NCBI RefSeq assembly: GCF_000718005.1
Contig: NZ_JODV01000008.1
Length of the DNA: 64,000 nt
Source of the DNA: Actinoalloteichus_B caeruleus
Lineage (GTDB): Bacteria; Actinomycetota; Actinomycetes; Mycobacteriales; Pseudonocardiaceae
Strand: one strand, 5' to 3'
Part shown: positions 32,734 to 41,652 of the stretch, piece after piece
Position numbering within the stretch: position 1 is the first letter of the stretch
How the letters are laid out: every line of letters begins with the position of its first letter
Notes under the pieces: model-generated
What the model was told of the DNA's origin: nothing
The model's input: the letters and a program-made list of their open reading frames with translations, nothing else
The model's database searches: none
Made by a program: the position numbers and the translations under genes

Positions 32734-33495
32734 GTGACTACCCCTGCCGACGCCGCCGATCCGACCGACGCGCTGTCCGCCGTCCCGGCCGAGTCCGGCC
32801 GCCGGGCCGCGACGGTCCCCGGCCGCCTCCGCTTCTTCTACGGTCCGATGGACTGCGGGAAGTCGACGCTGGCACTCCAGATCGACCACAACCACGCGAG
32901 GCAGGGGCGGGTCGGTCTGCTGCTGGTGCGTTTCGACCGGTCCGGCAGCCCGCGCATCTCGACGAGGATCGGGCTGGCCAGGCAGGCCATCGAGTTGGAC
33001 GAGACGACCGACGTCCGGGGTCTGGTGCGCGCGCAGTGGGCGGCGGGCCGCCGGGTCGACTACCTGATCGTCGACGAGGCGCAGTTCCTGAACGAGGGCC
33101 AGGTCGAGCAACTCGCGGAGCTGGCCGACCTGGCGCACCTGGACGTCTACTGCTTCGGCATCGCGACGGACTTCCGCGGCAGGCTGTTCCCGGGGGCCCA
33201 GCGGCTCTTCGAGGTGGCCGACGAGCTGCAGGCGGTGCAGGTCGAGGTGCTCTGCTGGTGCGGTTCCCCCGGACGGTTCAACGGCAGGGTGGTGAACGGT
33301 TCACTCGTGCGGGCGGGCGACACCGTGCTCGTGGCGGACACCACGGCGGGTGACGGCTCCCCCTCCGAGGAGGAGGGCGGTCCCAACAACGAGGCCACGA
33401 CTACTGTGCGTTATCAAGTGTTGTGCCGCCGACACTTCCGATCCGGTGATCTGGGTCCCATCCCCGCGGCGCACGGACAACTCACACTGGCTTGA
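32734..33495 (+). CDS. tdk: Thymidine kinase (type II)
   Basis: 253 residues. Salvages thymidine by phosphorylation to dTMP. P-loop GPMDCGKST (37-45), the Walker B/DEAQF motif (VDEAQFLNEG), and the FGIATDFRGRLFPG segment that corresponds to YGLRTDFRG of other kinases. The zinc lobe has CWCGSPG and VLCRRHF. An acidic insertion (SPSEEEGGPNNEA) lies between the zinc halves. GTG 32734 lies 8 bases after TAGGGT (32720-32725), with no ribosome site, so translation is probably leaderless. Monocistronic. Confidence 0.9.
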   Translation: MTTPADAADPTDALSAVPAESGRRAATVPGRLRFFYGPMDCGKSTLALQIDHNHARQGRVGLLLVRFDRSGSPRISTRIGLARQAIELDETTDVRGLVRAQWAAGRRVDYLIVDEAQFLNEGQVEQLAELADLAHLDVYCFGIATDFRGRLFPGAQRLFEVADELQAVQVEVLCWCGSPGRFNGRVVNGSLVRAGDTVLVADTTAGDGSPSEEEGGPNNEATTTVRYQVLCRRHFRSGDLGPIPAAHGQLTLA

Positions 33496-33650
33496 TAGCG
33501 TGCCACTCTGGCACTATCACCCATTCGAGTGGTCATGGTAGTCACAAGGCGGATAACGCGTCACGAACGGCAGACGACTGCATCCCTATGGAGGAAGTCT
33601 TCGTTGATGCGTGAAACACGTCACCGTGGGCAACCAGTTAGGCCAAACCG

Positions 33651-33677
33651 GGAACGACGGCGACGCGAAAGTCGTTG
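33651..33677 (+). promoter_or_regulatory. Sigma-R-type (disulfide stress) promoter of rbpA
   Basis: GGAAC (33651-33655), an exactly 18-base spacer, then GTTG (33674-33677). The consensus for sigma-R/sigma-H family promoters is GGAAT-N18-GTT. It lies about 60 bases upstream of rbpA, which is a known sigma-R target in Streptomyces. Confidence 0.7.
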
Positions 33678-33735
33678 CACTCGGTGAGCACGTTGACCGG
33701 GGCGCCAGCCTCGGACCGAGCGAAAGGACACCGTC

Positions 33736-34080
33736 ATGGCCGACCGCGTTCTGCGTGGCAGCCGGCTCGGAGCGGTCAGCTACGAGACCGACCGCAACCA
33801 CGACCTCGCACCGCGCCGTACGGTGCGGTACGCCTGCCCCAAGGGACACGACTTCGAGGTGCCCTTCTCGGATGACGCCGAGGTTCCGGGGAACTGGGAA
33901 TGCCGGCTGCACGGCAGCGAGTCGAAGATGATCGACGGCAGCGAGCCGGAACCCAAGAAGGCCAAGCCCGCCCGGACGCACTGGGACATGCTCCTGGAGC
34001 GCCGCACCATCCCCGAGCTGGAGGAACTGCTCTCGGAGCGGCTGGAGGAGCTGCGCGGACGCCGCACCCGCTCCGCCTGA
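33736..34080 (+). CDS. rbpA: RbpA, RNA polymerase-binding protein
   Basis: 114 residues. Actinobacteria-specific factor that binds RNA polymerase and principal sigma factors and stabilises open complexes. Recognisable by the N-terminal MADRVLRGSRLGAVSYETDR, the zinc/RCD core RYACPKGHDFEVPFSDDAEV and PGNWECRLHG, and the C-terminal sigma-interaction domain KPARTHWDMLLERRTIPELE. Length matches the family. ATG 33736 is preceded by AAAGGA. A sigma-R-type promoter lies upstream and an intrinsic terminator downstream, so the gene is monocistronic and stress-inducible. Confidence 0.97.
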   Translation: MADRVLRGSRLGAVSYETDRNHDLAPRRTVRYACPKGHDFEVPFSDDAEVPGNWECRLHGSESKMIDGSEPEPKKAKPARTHWDMLLERRTIPELEELLSERLEELRGRRTRSA

Positions 34081-34124
34081 GGCCCACGCCGCCCCACGAG
34101 GACGTCGATCCTGACACCGTCGCC

Positions 34125-34154
34125 GGCCGCCCGGGAAACTCCCGGGCGGCCTTT
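34125..34154 (+). terminator. Intrinsic terminator after rbpA
   Basis: A 12-bp perfect stem GGCCGCCCGGGA / TCCCGGGCGGCC with loop AAC, followed by TTT. It lies between rbpA and the convergent mannosyltransferase gene and would serve both. Confidence 0.8.
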
Positions 34155-34191
34155 CCTCGTGCGCGGAGTCACCTCCGCTCGGCCGGGGCCG

Positions 34192-34989
34192 TCAGGCGCG
34201 CTTGCCGGTGGCCAGGGCGCGCAGCTGCGTCCCTCGCCTCCGCAGCCCCCACTTGGTGACCCTGATGAGGGCCTCGCGCACGATCGAACCACTCATCTTG
34301 GACGTGCCGACCTCCCGGTCGGTGAAGGTGATGGGCACCTCCACCACCTGGAAACCAGCCTCGATCGCCCGCCACGCCAGGTCGATCTGGAAGCAGTAGC
34401 CCTGGGAGGCGACGTTGTGCAGCTTGATCTTCTGGAGCACCTCGCGGCGGAAGGCGCGGTAGCCGCCGGTCATGTCCGACACCTTCGCGCCGAGCGCCAG
34501 CTTCGCGTAGATGTTGGCCCCCCGCGAGAGCCACTCGCGGTGCCACGGCCAGTTCACCAGGCTGCCGCCCGCCACGTACCGGGAGCCGATGACCAGGTCG
34601 GCACCGATCTGGTCGTTGCCCAGCGCGTCCAGCAGCCGGGGTAGCTCCTCGGGGGCGTGGGAACCGTCGGCGTCCATCTCGACCACGACGTCGTAGGCGC
34701 GCTCCAACGCCCAGCTGAAGCCCGCGACGTAGGCCGCGCCCAGCCCCGCCTTGGCGGTGCGGTGCAGGACGTGGATCCGCTCGTCGGCGGCCGCCAGCTC
34801 GTCGGCGAGCTCCCCCGTGCCGTCCGGGCTGCCGTCGTCCACCACGAGAACGTGCGCCGCCGGCACCGCCGCGTGCAGTCTCGTCACGATCGGGCCCAGG
34901 TTCTCCCGCTCGTTGTAGGTGGGGATCACCACCAGTACCGCGCCGACGCTGCTCGGGCGGTCCTCGGGGGTGTCGGCTTCTCCGGCCAT
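34192..34989 (-). CDS. ppm1: Polyprenol-phosphate mannosyltransferase (Ppm1/Dpm1-like)
   Basis: 265-residue GT2 enzyme that transfers mannose from GDP-mannose to polyprenyl phosphate, donor for protein O-mannosylation and lipoglycans. Motifs: VVIPTYNERENLGPIV, VVDDGSPDGTGELAD, MDADGSHAPEELP (DxD), IGSRYVAGGSLVNWPWHREW, SDMTGGYRAFRREVL. There is no C-terminal membrane domain. ATG 34989 follows AGGAGG by 5 bases. It lies 52 bases behind lnt. In mycobacteria the same two activities are on one polypeptide; here they are separate but adjacent genes. Confidence 0.93.
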   Translation of the reverse strand: MAGEADTPEDRPSSVGAVLVVIPTYNERENLGPIVTRLHAAVPAAHVLVVDDGSPDGTGELADELAAADERIHVLHRTAKAGLGAAYVAGFSWALERAYDVVVEMDADGSHAPEELPRLLDALGNDQIGADLVIGSRYVAGGSLVNWPWHREWLSRGANIYAKLALGAKVSDMTGGYRAFRREVLQKIKLHNVASQGYCFQIDLAWRAIEAGFQVVEVPITFTDREVGTSKMSGSIVREALIRVTKWGLRRRGTQLRALATGKRA

Positions 34990-35041
34990 CCGTTCCTCCT
35001 CGCCGGTCCCAGTGCGGCCGGCAACGTCGTGTGCTTCGCGG

Positions 35042-36763
35042 TCAGCCGTCCGACTGCCCGGCGTCGGACCGCGCGGTCGCGGCGGACGACGGCGCGACGG
35101 CGGACTCCGGGGCGGGACGCACGCCTCGCGCGCGACGTCCCAGGACGGCGACCCATCCCAGTGCGGCCAGGGCGGTCGCCACCAGCGCCCACTCCGGAAT
35201 CGCACCGAGACGGGTCGCTAGCGTAGTGGTCGACCGTAGCGGCACCTCCTCGACCAGCGCCGTCGAGGTGAACATCTCACTTCGCTGGACCACGCGGCCA
35301 TCCGGCATGATGATCGCGCTCACACCACTGGTGGCCGGCAGCAGCACCGCCCGGTCGTGCTCCACCGCCCGTACCCGCGACATCGCCAGTTGCTGGTCGG
35401 TCATCTCGGTGAACCCGAAGGTGGCGTTGTTGCTGGGAACGGCCAGGATCTGCGCTCCGCTCCCGACGGTGCTCGTGACCCGGTCGTCGAAGGCGATCTC
35501 CCAGCAGGTCGCGACGCCGACGGAGGCCGGCCCCATCGCGAAGGACACGGCCTCGTCCCCCGGTTGGAACTCCCGCTGGACCCGGTCGACGTCCTCGCTG
35601 AACAGGCGCACGAACCAGCGCATCGGCATCCGCTCGCCGAACGGCTGGATCTCCCGCTTCCGGTACGAGTCGACCGGCCCCTGCCCGGGGAGCCAGAGCA
35701 GGGCGGTGTTGTGCAGGTCCCCCACGCTCGGGGCCTCCTGCGTTCCGACGAGCGTCGGCGCCCCGACCGCCGAGACCGCCGCCTCGATGATCTGGTAGGC
35801 GTCGGCGTTGCGCACCGGGTCGATGTCGGAGGCGTTCTCCGGCCACACGACGAGATCGGGTTGGGCCGTTCGTCCCGCCGCCACGTCCTCGGCGAGCAAC
35901 CGGGTCCGCTCGGCGTGGTTGTCCAGCACCGCCCGACGTTGGCTGACGAAGTCCAGGCCCATCCGGGGGACGTTGCCCTGGATGACGGCGGCCGTCACCG
36001 TGCCGTCGGCGGGAGCGGCACCGGCGAACGCGCCGGCCACCCCGCCGGCCAACGGGGGGAGCGCGGCCAGGGCCACGAGGGGGGCGGCGCGCCGGGCGAG
36101 GGGCGCGGCCGACCGGGGAGCCGGAACGGTGCCGTCGCCCCGCCGGGTCCGGCGAGCGGCGAGGTGGGTGGCGCCGAGCCTCAGCAGGCCCCCGAGCCCG
36201 AAACCGCAGAGGACGACGGCGAACCCGAGGAAGGCGGTTCCCCCGAGTGAGACCAGGGGGAGGAACACCCCCTCCGGCTGCCCGAAGGCCACCTTCCCCC
36301 ACGGGAACCCGCCGAAGGGGATGCGGGAGCGCAACGCCTCACCGGCGACCCACAACGCGGCGGCCCACAGGGGCGCGGCGGGTAGCCGGGACACCAGGGC
36401 GATCCCGGCGCCGGCGAGCCCCACGAACAGCGCCTGCAGGAGTGCGAGCACCACCCACGCGAGGACACCGACGTCGACGTACTCGCCGATCCAGGTGAGC
36501 AGGGGCAGGAAAAAGCCGAGCCCGAAGACCAGGCCGTACCCGGCGCCCGCACGGGCGGTACGCCCGGACACGACGGCGAAGAGGACCGCGAAGGCGATCG
36601 GCGCGAGCCACCACAGGTCCCGGGGCGGGAACCCCGCGTACCAGACGGCCCCGGCGCCCGCCACGGCCAGCAACCGCGCCACCAACCCCGGCACGGGTGA
36701 CCGGCGGTCCTGGCGAGGGGAACGCCCGGGAACGTCCGGCGCGTCGAGGGCTTCAGACACCAC
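35042..36763 (-). CDS. lnt: Apolipoprotein N-acyltransferase (Lnt)
   Basis: 573 residues: about seven N-terminal membrane segments (up to about 255) and a nitrilase-like domain that N-acylates lipoproteins at the outer face of the membrane. The catalytic triad is present: Glu in VVWPENAS, Lys in SYRKREIQPFGE, Cys in VATCWEIAF. A last membrane helix (ALVATALAALGWVAVL) precedes a polar tail. Start GTG 36763 lies 6 bases from TAGGCT (leaderless pattern). Operon with ppm1. Confidence 0.93.
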   Translation of the reverse strand: MVSEALDAPDVPGRSPRQDRRSPVPGLVARLLAVAGAGAVWYAGFPPRDLWWLAPIAFAVLFAVVSGRTARAGAGYGLVFGLGFFLPLLTWIGEYVDVGVLAWVVLALLQALFVGLAGAGIALVSRLPAAPLWAAALWVAGEALRSRIPFGGFPWGKVAFGQPEGVFLPLVSLGGTAFLGFAVVLCGFGLGGLLRLGATHLAARRTRRGDGTVPAPRSAAPLARRAAPLVALAALPPLAGGVAGAFAGAAPADGTVTAAVIQGNVPRMGLDFVSQRRAVLDNHAERTRLLAEDVAAGRTAQPDLVVWPENASDIDPVRNADAYQIIEAAVSAVGAPTLVGTQEAPSVGDLHNTALLWLPGQGPVDSYRKREIQPFGERMPMRWFVRLFSEDVDRVQREFQPGDEAVSFAMGPASVGVATCWEIAFDDRVTSTVGSGAQILAVPSNNATFGFTEMTDQQLAMSRVRAVEHDRAVLLPATSGVSAIIMPDGRVVQRSEMFTSTALVEEVPLRSTTTLATRLGAIPEWALVATALAALGWVAVLGRRARGVRPAPESAVAPSSAATARSDAGQSDG

Positions 36764-36838
36764 CCGGACAGCCTACGGACGGGAGGCCGCCGGCCGTCGG
36801 GGCGGTCGGTCGGGTGCGGGAGGACCCGCGCCGGCCGG

Positions 36839-37468
36839 TCACTTCTTTTTCTTCTTCTCCTTGGGGTTCTTGATCTCGTTGCCGCCCATGAAGGAGTAGG
36901 AGCGGATGCGCACGGTCGGAGAATGCGGGTGCACGGCGGACTCGTCGATCTTGATGTCGGTGCCACCCATCAGGTTGAACCCGCCCTCGTGCTCGACCCG
37001 GACCCCCTTCGGCACGACCACGGTGTGGCCGCCCATGATCGAGACGAGCACGAGCTCCACCACGGGCGCGTCCAGCTGGGCGTCGCGCATGTCGATCTCG
37101 TCCCCACCCATCAGGGCGAAGAAGCCCTGACGGCGGCGGACACGCCACCGCCCCTTGATGGAGTCGCCACCCATGATCGCCATCCGCCACTTGCGCTTGC
37201 CCTCGGGCTGGTCGACCTCGGTACCGGGAGCGGCGACCGGCACCGGGGACGGACCGCCCTCGCCCATCACGGAGCGGGCGACCGGCAGGTCCGCGATGAG
37301 GACGTCGAGCTCACCGCGAGTGGTGGCCGCGTAGGCCTGTCCCACCCGTTCGGTGTACTCGTCCAGGGTGATGCGTCCTTCACCGACGGCGTCGTTGAGC
37401 AGGCTGGCGATGTCGTTGCGTTCCTTGTCCGAGACGCGGATCTCGGGCGTCCGATCGGGGCCGTCCAT
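36839..37468 (-). CDS. DUF1707 / cell-wall-active-antibiotic-response-like protein
   Basis: 209 residues. The N-terminal DUF1707 domain (about 8-65) has the hallmark RVSDKERNDIASLLNDAVGE, GRITLDEYTERVGQAYAATT, GELDVLIADLP. The C-terminal half is a beta-solenoid-like series of MGG repeats (AIMGGDSIKG, ALMGGDEIDM, SIMGGHTVVVP, NLMGGTDIKI, SFMGGNEIKN) as in LiaF/VraT-like envelope-response proteins. It ends in a Lys-rich tail KEKKKKK and has no membrane helix, so may bind membranes electrostatically. ATG 37468 has TAAGCT 8 bases upstream. Confidence 0.85.
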   Translation of the reverse strand: MDGPDRTPEIRVSDKERNDIASLLNDAVGEGRITLDEYTERVGQAYAATTRGELDVLIADLPVARSVMGEGGPSPVPVAAPGTEVDQPEGKRKWRMAIMGGDSIKGRWRVRRRQGFFALMGGDEIDMRDAQLDAPVVELVLVSIMGGHTVVVPKGVRVEHEGGFNLMGGTDIKIDESAVHPHSPTVRIRSYSFMGGNEIKNPKEKKKKK

Positions 37469-37659
37469 GGTTGGTGAGCTTACGGCGTGCTCACCGTCCA
37501 CCGTGCGCCCTCATCCGAGACACCGCACTCCTCGCTCGGTCGGGTGGTCCATCACCCGGTTGACGGAGGCCGGAGGACGGGGTTCGACGGGCACCACGCC
37601 CGACCTCGGGGCGGCGGGACCGGTGTCCGGCCGGTGCCGCGAGGCGGCCTGTCGAACCG

Positions 37660-39306
37660 CTACCCGACCGCGTCCAGCGTCGCGTCCCCGGCCGATTCGT
37701 GGTCGTAGATCACCTGTCCCCGCAGGACCGTGCGCAGGCACCGGGGCAGTTCGGCCTCCGCGTCGAGCCGAGGCAGCCTCGGGACCCGCGACCGGGGGTC
37801 GGTCGACCAGCGGGCGACCCGGGAGTCGGTGGCGGGACCGACGAGCTCACCCGCCTCCCAGACGGCGTAGGTGGCCGGCGCCCCGGGTACCAGCGTGCCG
37901 GTGAGGTCGTCGGCCTGCCCGGCCGCCCGCCAGCCCCCCCGCGTGTGCGCGGTGAACGCCGCCCGGGGGGAGATGCCGGAGCCAGGGGTGCGGTGGTGGA
38001 CCGCGGCCCGCACCGCCGACCAGGGGTCCACCGGGGTGACCGGCGTGTCGGAGCCGAACGCGAGGGTCACCCCGGCCGCCGCGAGCATCGCGAAGGGGTT
38101 GAGGCCGGCGGCGCGCTCCGCGCCCAGCCGCGCCGCGTACATGCCCTCCGAGCCGCCCCAGGCGGCGTCGAAGTTCGGCTGCATGGAGGCCACCACGCCC
38201 CACCGGGCCAGTTGGGCAGCCTGGTGGGCGTCCACCATCTCGAGGTGTTCGAGCCGGTGCCGTCCGGCCACGAGCGCGGGCAACCCGAGGACGTCCTCCG
38301 CCAACTCGAACCCCCGGACGACCGCGCTGGTCGCGGCGTCCCCGATGACGTGGAAGCCGGCCTGGAGCCCGTGCCTGCTGCACGCGACGAGATGCCTGGC
38401 GATCTGGTCGGCGTCGAGGTAGCTCAGCCCGTTGTGCTCCGCGTCCGCGTACCGGGAGTGGAGGTGCGCGGTCCTGGAGCCGAGGGCGCCGTCGACGAAG
38501 AGGTCCCCGGCGAGGCCGGCCGCACCGAGTTCCCGTGCGGCGCCCAGCCCGTCCAGCTCGCCCCAGTAGCCGACCAGGTCGGGCAGGTCGGGTTCCAGCG
38601 ACAGGCCCAGGAGTTCGGTGAGGTCGGCCGGGGAGGAGATGTCGGGGCCCGCGCACTCGTGGACCGCGGCGATCCCCCGGGACGCGGCGTGCCGGAGGAA
38701 CGCCAGCTGGGCGCGGTGCCGCTGCGCGGGGGTGAGGCTGTCCTGCGCCACCCGGCGGACCAGGTGGTGCGCCTCGGTCGTCAGCGGGCCGGTGGGGTGG
38801 TAGCCGGGGCTGGTGCGTGCCGAGGGGGCCGCGTCGAGCATCGCGGTCGAGACCAGCGCCGAGTGCACGTCGATCCGGGAGAGGTACACCGGCGCGCCGG
38901 CGCAGGCGGCGTCGATCTCCGCTCGGCTCGGCACGCGGCGCTCCGGCCAGGACGTCTCGTCCCAGCCGTGCCCCCAGATCACCTCACCGGGGTGGTCGGC
39001 CCGGTAGCGGGCGAGCGCGTCGAGCACCTCGGGGAGAGAACGGCAGCCGGTGAGGTCGAGCCCTTGGAGCAGCAGCCCGGTGGCGGTGGCGTGCACGTGC
39101 GCGTCGACGAAGGCCGGGGCCACGAAGGCGCCCGCCAGGTCGATGATCTCGGCGTCGTCCCCGTACAGGGCCATCGCCGCCGCGTCGTGGCCCACCCAGA
39201 CGACGGTGTCGTCGACGATCGCCATCGCGGTCGCGTCCGGGCTGGCGGGTGAGTGGATGCGTCCGCCGCGCAGCAGGGTGGTGGGGCGGTGGTACGTGGG
39301 GGTCAC
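37660..39306 (-). CDS. YtcJ-type metal-dependent amidohydrolase
   Basis: 548 residues of the amidohydrolase superfamily, YtcJ/N-substituted formamide deformylase branch (amidohydrolase 3). Metal ligands: DAHVHAT (HxH, about residues 66-72), HVIGDAA, HRLEHLEM, and Asp in FGSDTPVTPVDPW. GTG 39306 is chosen: homology begins near TTLLRGGRIHSP and a CAGACT hexamer lies exactly 6 bases upstream. A longer frame would add 97 unrelated Arg-rich residues. Substrate unknown; the family hydrolyses amides and cyclic compounds. Confidence 0.88.
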   Translation of the reverse strand: MTPTYHRPTTLLRGGRIHSPASPDATAMAIVDDTVVWVGHDAAAMALYGDDAEIIDLAGAFVAPAFVDAHVHATATGLLLQGLDLTGCRSLPEVLDALARYRADHPGEVIWGHGWDETSWPERRVPSRAEIDAACAGAPVYLSRIDVHSALVSTAMLDAAPSARTSPGYHPTGPLTTEAHHLVRRVAQDSLTPAQRHRAQLAFLRHAASRGIAAVHECAGPDISSPADLTELLGLSLEPDLPDLVGYWGELDGLGAARELGAAGLAGDLFVDGALGSRTAHLHSRYADAEHNGLSYLDADQIARHLVACSRHGLQAGFHVIGDAATSAVVRGFELAEDVLGLPALVAGRHRLEHLEMVDAHQAAQLARWGVVASMQPNFDAAWGGSEGMYAARLGAERAAGLNPFAMLAAAGVTLAFGSDTPVTPVDPWSAVRAAVHHRTPGSGISPRAAFTAHTRGGWRAAGQADDLTGTLVPGAPATYAVWEAGELVGPATDSRVARWSTDPRSRVPRLPRLDAEAELPRCLRTVLRGQVIYDHESAGDATLDAVG

Positions 39307-39385
39307 GGGTGCAGTCTGCCGGGTGGCGGTGGGCCGCTTGTCCCGGCTCCCGTCCCGAAGTGGCCGACATCGCCCCCGAGGGGTG

Positions 39386-39937
39386 TCAGGTGGCGCCACC
39401 GGGCAGTTCCCGGGGGTCCTGCGGCGGGTCCTCGCCGGGCCGTCGTGGGGACTCGGGTCCACCAGCCCCACCCGTGGGGCGTGCCCGCCCGTGCGAGTCG
39501 TCGACGTCGACGACCTCGCCCTCGACCACTCCTTCCGAGGCGCCGTGGTGGCCGGTGCGGCTGGCGAACCGCACTGCGTTCTGGGCGAAACGGACACGGC
39601 GCGAGAGCAGTCGGCGACGGAAGACGGCCCGCACCGGCGGCAGGAGCAGCACCAGGCCGAGGAACGAGGTCAGCAGGCCCGGGACGAGCAGCATGATCGC
39701 GGCGAGGATGGCTGTCGCGCTCGCACCGCCCTCCGGTGGCGCCTTGCGGCGGACGGCCTCCTGGACGGCGGTGACCGCCTTGGTGCTCTCGTGGCGCAGG
39801 AGCAGCCCGCCACCAATGCTGCCGGCCACGACGAGCAGCAGCGTGGGCAGCACGCCGATGGCGTTGCCCACCAGGATCAGGGTGGCGATTTCGAGGATGG
39901 CCAGGAGCAGGAAAGGCACGGGCTGGGCACTCCCCAC
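39386..39937 (-). CDS. fxsA: FxsA-family membrane protein
   Basis: 183 residues. Core of about 130 residues with the FxsA pattern of membrane segments FLLLAILEIATLILVG, TLLLVVAGSIGGGLLL, and AAIMLLVPGLLTSFLGLVLLLPPVR, followed by RRRLLSRRVRF and a long acidic/Pro-rich cytosolic tail not found in E. coli FxsA. FxsA overproduction suppresses F exclusion of phage T7 in E. coli; the role in actinobacteria is unknown. Start GTG 39937 (TAACCG 6 bases upstream) or GTG 39919. Confidence 0.88.
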   Translation of the reverse strand: MGSAQPVPFLLLAILEIATLILVGNAIGVLPTLLLVVAGSIGGGLLLRHESTKAVTAVQEAVRRKAPPEGGASATAILAAIMLLVPGLLTSFLGLVLLLPPVRAVFRRRLLSRRVRFAQNAVRFASRTGHHGASEGVVEGEVVDVDDSHGRARPTGGAGGPESPRRPGEDPPQDPRELPGGAT

Positions 39938-40111
39938 ACGAGTCGGTTACACGGCTGTCTCGACAACGGACAGGAGGGCCGTAATGCTCCCGACACCTCG
40001 CGGACCTCGGTCTCACACCAGCCTAACGCACCCACAGAACGCGAAATATTTCCGGAGTTGACCGGGTGTGTAAGGATGTTTTTACGGTCGAACCGATTCT
40101 GGAGGCCAAGT

Positions 40112-41545
40112 ATGACTGTCCAGGAAGCCATCGCCCGCCAGCGCGACGATCTTGGGAAAGGCCGGGGCGACACCGACGGCCACCTCGGAGAGGGTGGCCG
40201 GGCCGAACAGCCCTACGAGTACGTGCGGCGGGAATTGGTTGAGCCCGACTGGCGACGCTTCCCCGGCTGGCGGGACGTCACGGCCGAGCAGTGGCGGGAC
40301 GCCCAGTGGCAACGGGTCAACTGCGTGCGCAACATCCGCCAGCTGCGCCGGGTGGTGGGCGACCTGCTGACCGAGCGCTTCTACGAGGACCTCGACGCGG
40401 ACCACCGCGAGATGGCGACCATGTCCATGCTCCTCCCACCGCAGATGCTCAACACGATGGCGCGGGAGGAGACCACCGATCCCGAGGCCTTCACCGACGC
40501 CTTCCTGGCCGACCCGGTGCGCCGCTACATGCTTCCCGTGCGCTCGGACCGCCACCCCGTGTGGCCGAGCCACCCGCACTCCTCCAGGGACTCCCTGCAC
40601 GAGGCGGAGATGTGGGTGGTCGAGGGGCTCACCCACCGGTACCCCACCAAGGTCCTCGCCGAGATGCTGTCCACCTGCCCGCAGTACTGCGGGCACTGCA
40701 CGCGGATGGACCTGGTCGGCAACTCCACTCCCCAGGTGGACAAACTCAGGCTGGGGCTCAAGCCCGTCGACCGGCAGGACCGGATGATCCAGTACCTGCG
40801 GGAGACCCCGGGTGTCCGCGACGTGGTGGTCTCCGGCGGAGACGTCGCCAACATGCCGTGGCACCAGCTGGAGAGCTTCCTCATGCGGCTGCTGGAGATC
40901 GAGACCGTCCGGGACGTGCGGCTCGCGAGCAAGGCGCTGGCGGGGCTTCCCCAGCACTGGCTCCAGCCGAAAGTCGTGGAAGGGCTGGAGCGGGTCGCCA
41001 GGACGGCGGCGCGGCGGGGTGTCAACCTGGCCATCCACACCCACGTCAACCACGTGAACTCCGTGACCCCGCTCGTCGCGGAGGCAGCCAGGACGGCACT
41101 CGCCGTGGGGGTGCGGGACGTCCGTAACCAGGGCGTGCTGATGCGGGGCGTGAACGACAGCGCGGAGGCGCTGCTCGACCTGTGCTTCGCCCTCCAGGGC
41201 GAAGCCGGCGTGCTCCCCTACTACTTCTACATGTGCGACATGATCCCCAACGCCGAGCACTGGCGGCTGGCGGTGTGGGAGGCGCAGCGCCTCCAGCACG
41301 CCATCATGGGTTACCTGCCCGGCTACGCCACCCCGAGGCTGATCTGCGATGTGCCCTACGTCGGGAAGCGGTGGGTGCACCAGCTCGCCGAGTACGACCA
41401 CGAGCACGGGGTGTCCTACTGGACGAAGAACTACCGGACCGGCATCGAGGCGGAGGATCCGGACGCCCTCACCAGGCGTTACCCGTACTACGACCCGATC
41501 TACACGCTCGACGAGCGGGGACAGCGGTGGTGGGCCGACCAGTGA
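40112..41545 (+). CDS. kamA: KamA-family radical-SAM aminomutase (lysine 2,3-aminomutase-like)
   Basis: 477 residues. Radical SAM cluster motif CPQYCGHC (Cys189, Cys193, Cys196) followed by TRMDLVGNS, and VVSGGDVANM, typical of PLP/SAM-dependent lysine or glutamate 2,3-aminomutases. The PLP lysine is probably Lys419 in DVPYVGKRWVHQ, where clostridial KamA has PGGGGK, so the loop is altered. ATG 40112 follows GGAGG by 7 bases. A possible promoter TTGACC-N19-TACGGT precedes it. The product could be beta-lysine (a building block or osmolyte), but substrate cannot be read from the sequence. Single gene. Confidence 0.85.
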   Translation: MTVQEAIARQRDDLGKGRGDTDGHLGEGGRAEQPYEYVRRELVEPDWRRFPGWRDVTAEQWRDAQWQRVNCVRNIRQLRRVVGDLLTERFYEDLDADHREMATMSMLLPPQMLNTMAREETTDPEAFTDAFLADPVRRYMLPVRSDRHPVWPSHPHSSRDSLHEAEMWVVEGLTHRYPTKVLAEMLSTCPQYCGHCTRMDLVGNSTPQVDKLRLGLKPVDRQDRMIQYLRETPGVRDVVVSGGDVANMPWHQLESFLMRLLEIETVRDVRLASKALAGLPQHWLQPKVVEGLERVARTAARRGVNLAIHTHVNHVNSVTPLVAEAARTALAVGVRDVRNQGVLMRGVNDSAEALLDLCFALQGEAGVLPYYFYMCDMIPNAEHWRLAVWEAQRLQHAIMGYLPGYATPRLICDVPYVGKRWVHQLAEYDHEHGVSYWTKNYRTGIEAEDPDALTRRYPYYDPIYTLDERGQRWWADQ

Positions 41546-41652
41546 CCCCGGCCCGGCCCCGTCGCCGGCACGACCTTCCCCCGCGTTACGAAGGGATGAC
41601 CTTTTCGCGGTAATCCCTACTCGCACGGAGTAACGTATGTCACTCTGCGCGC

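Noticed and set aside
33496..33735. tRNA or small RNA gene before rbpA
   Set aside because: No cloverleaf or T-loop consensus; the region is explained by the promoter and leader of rbpA.
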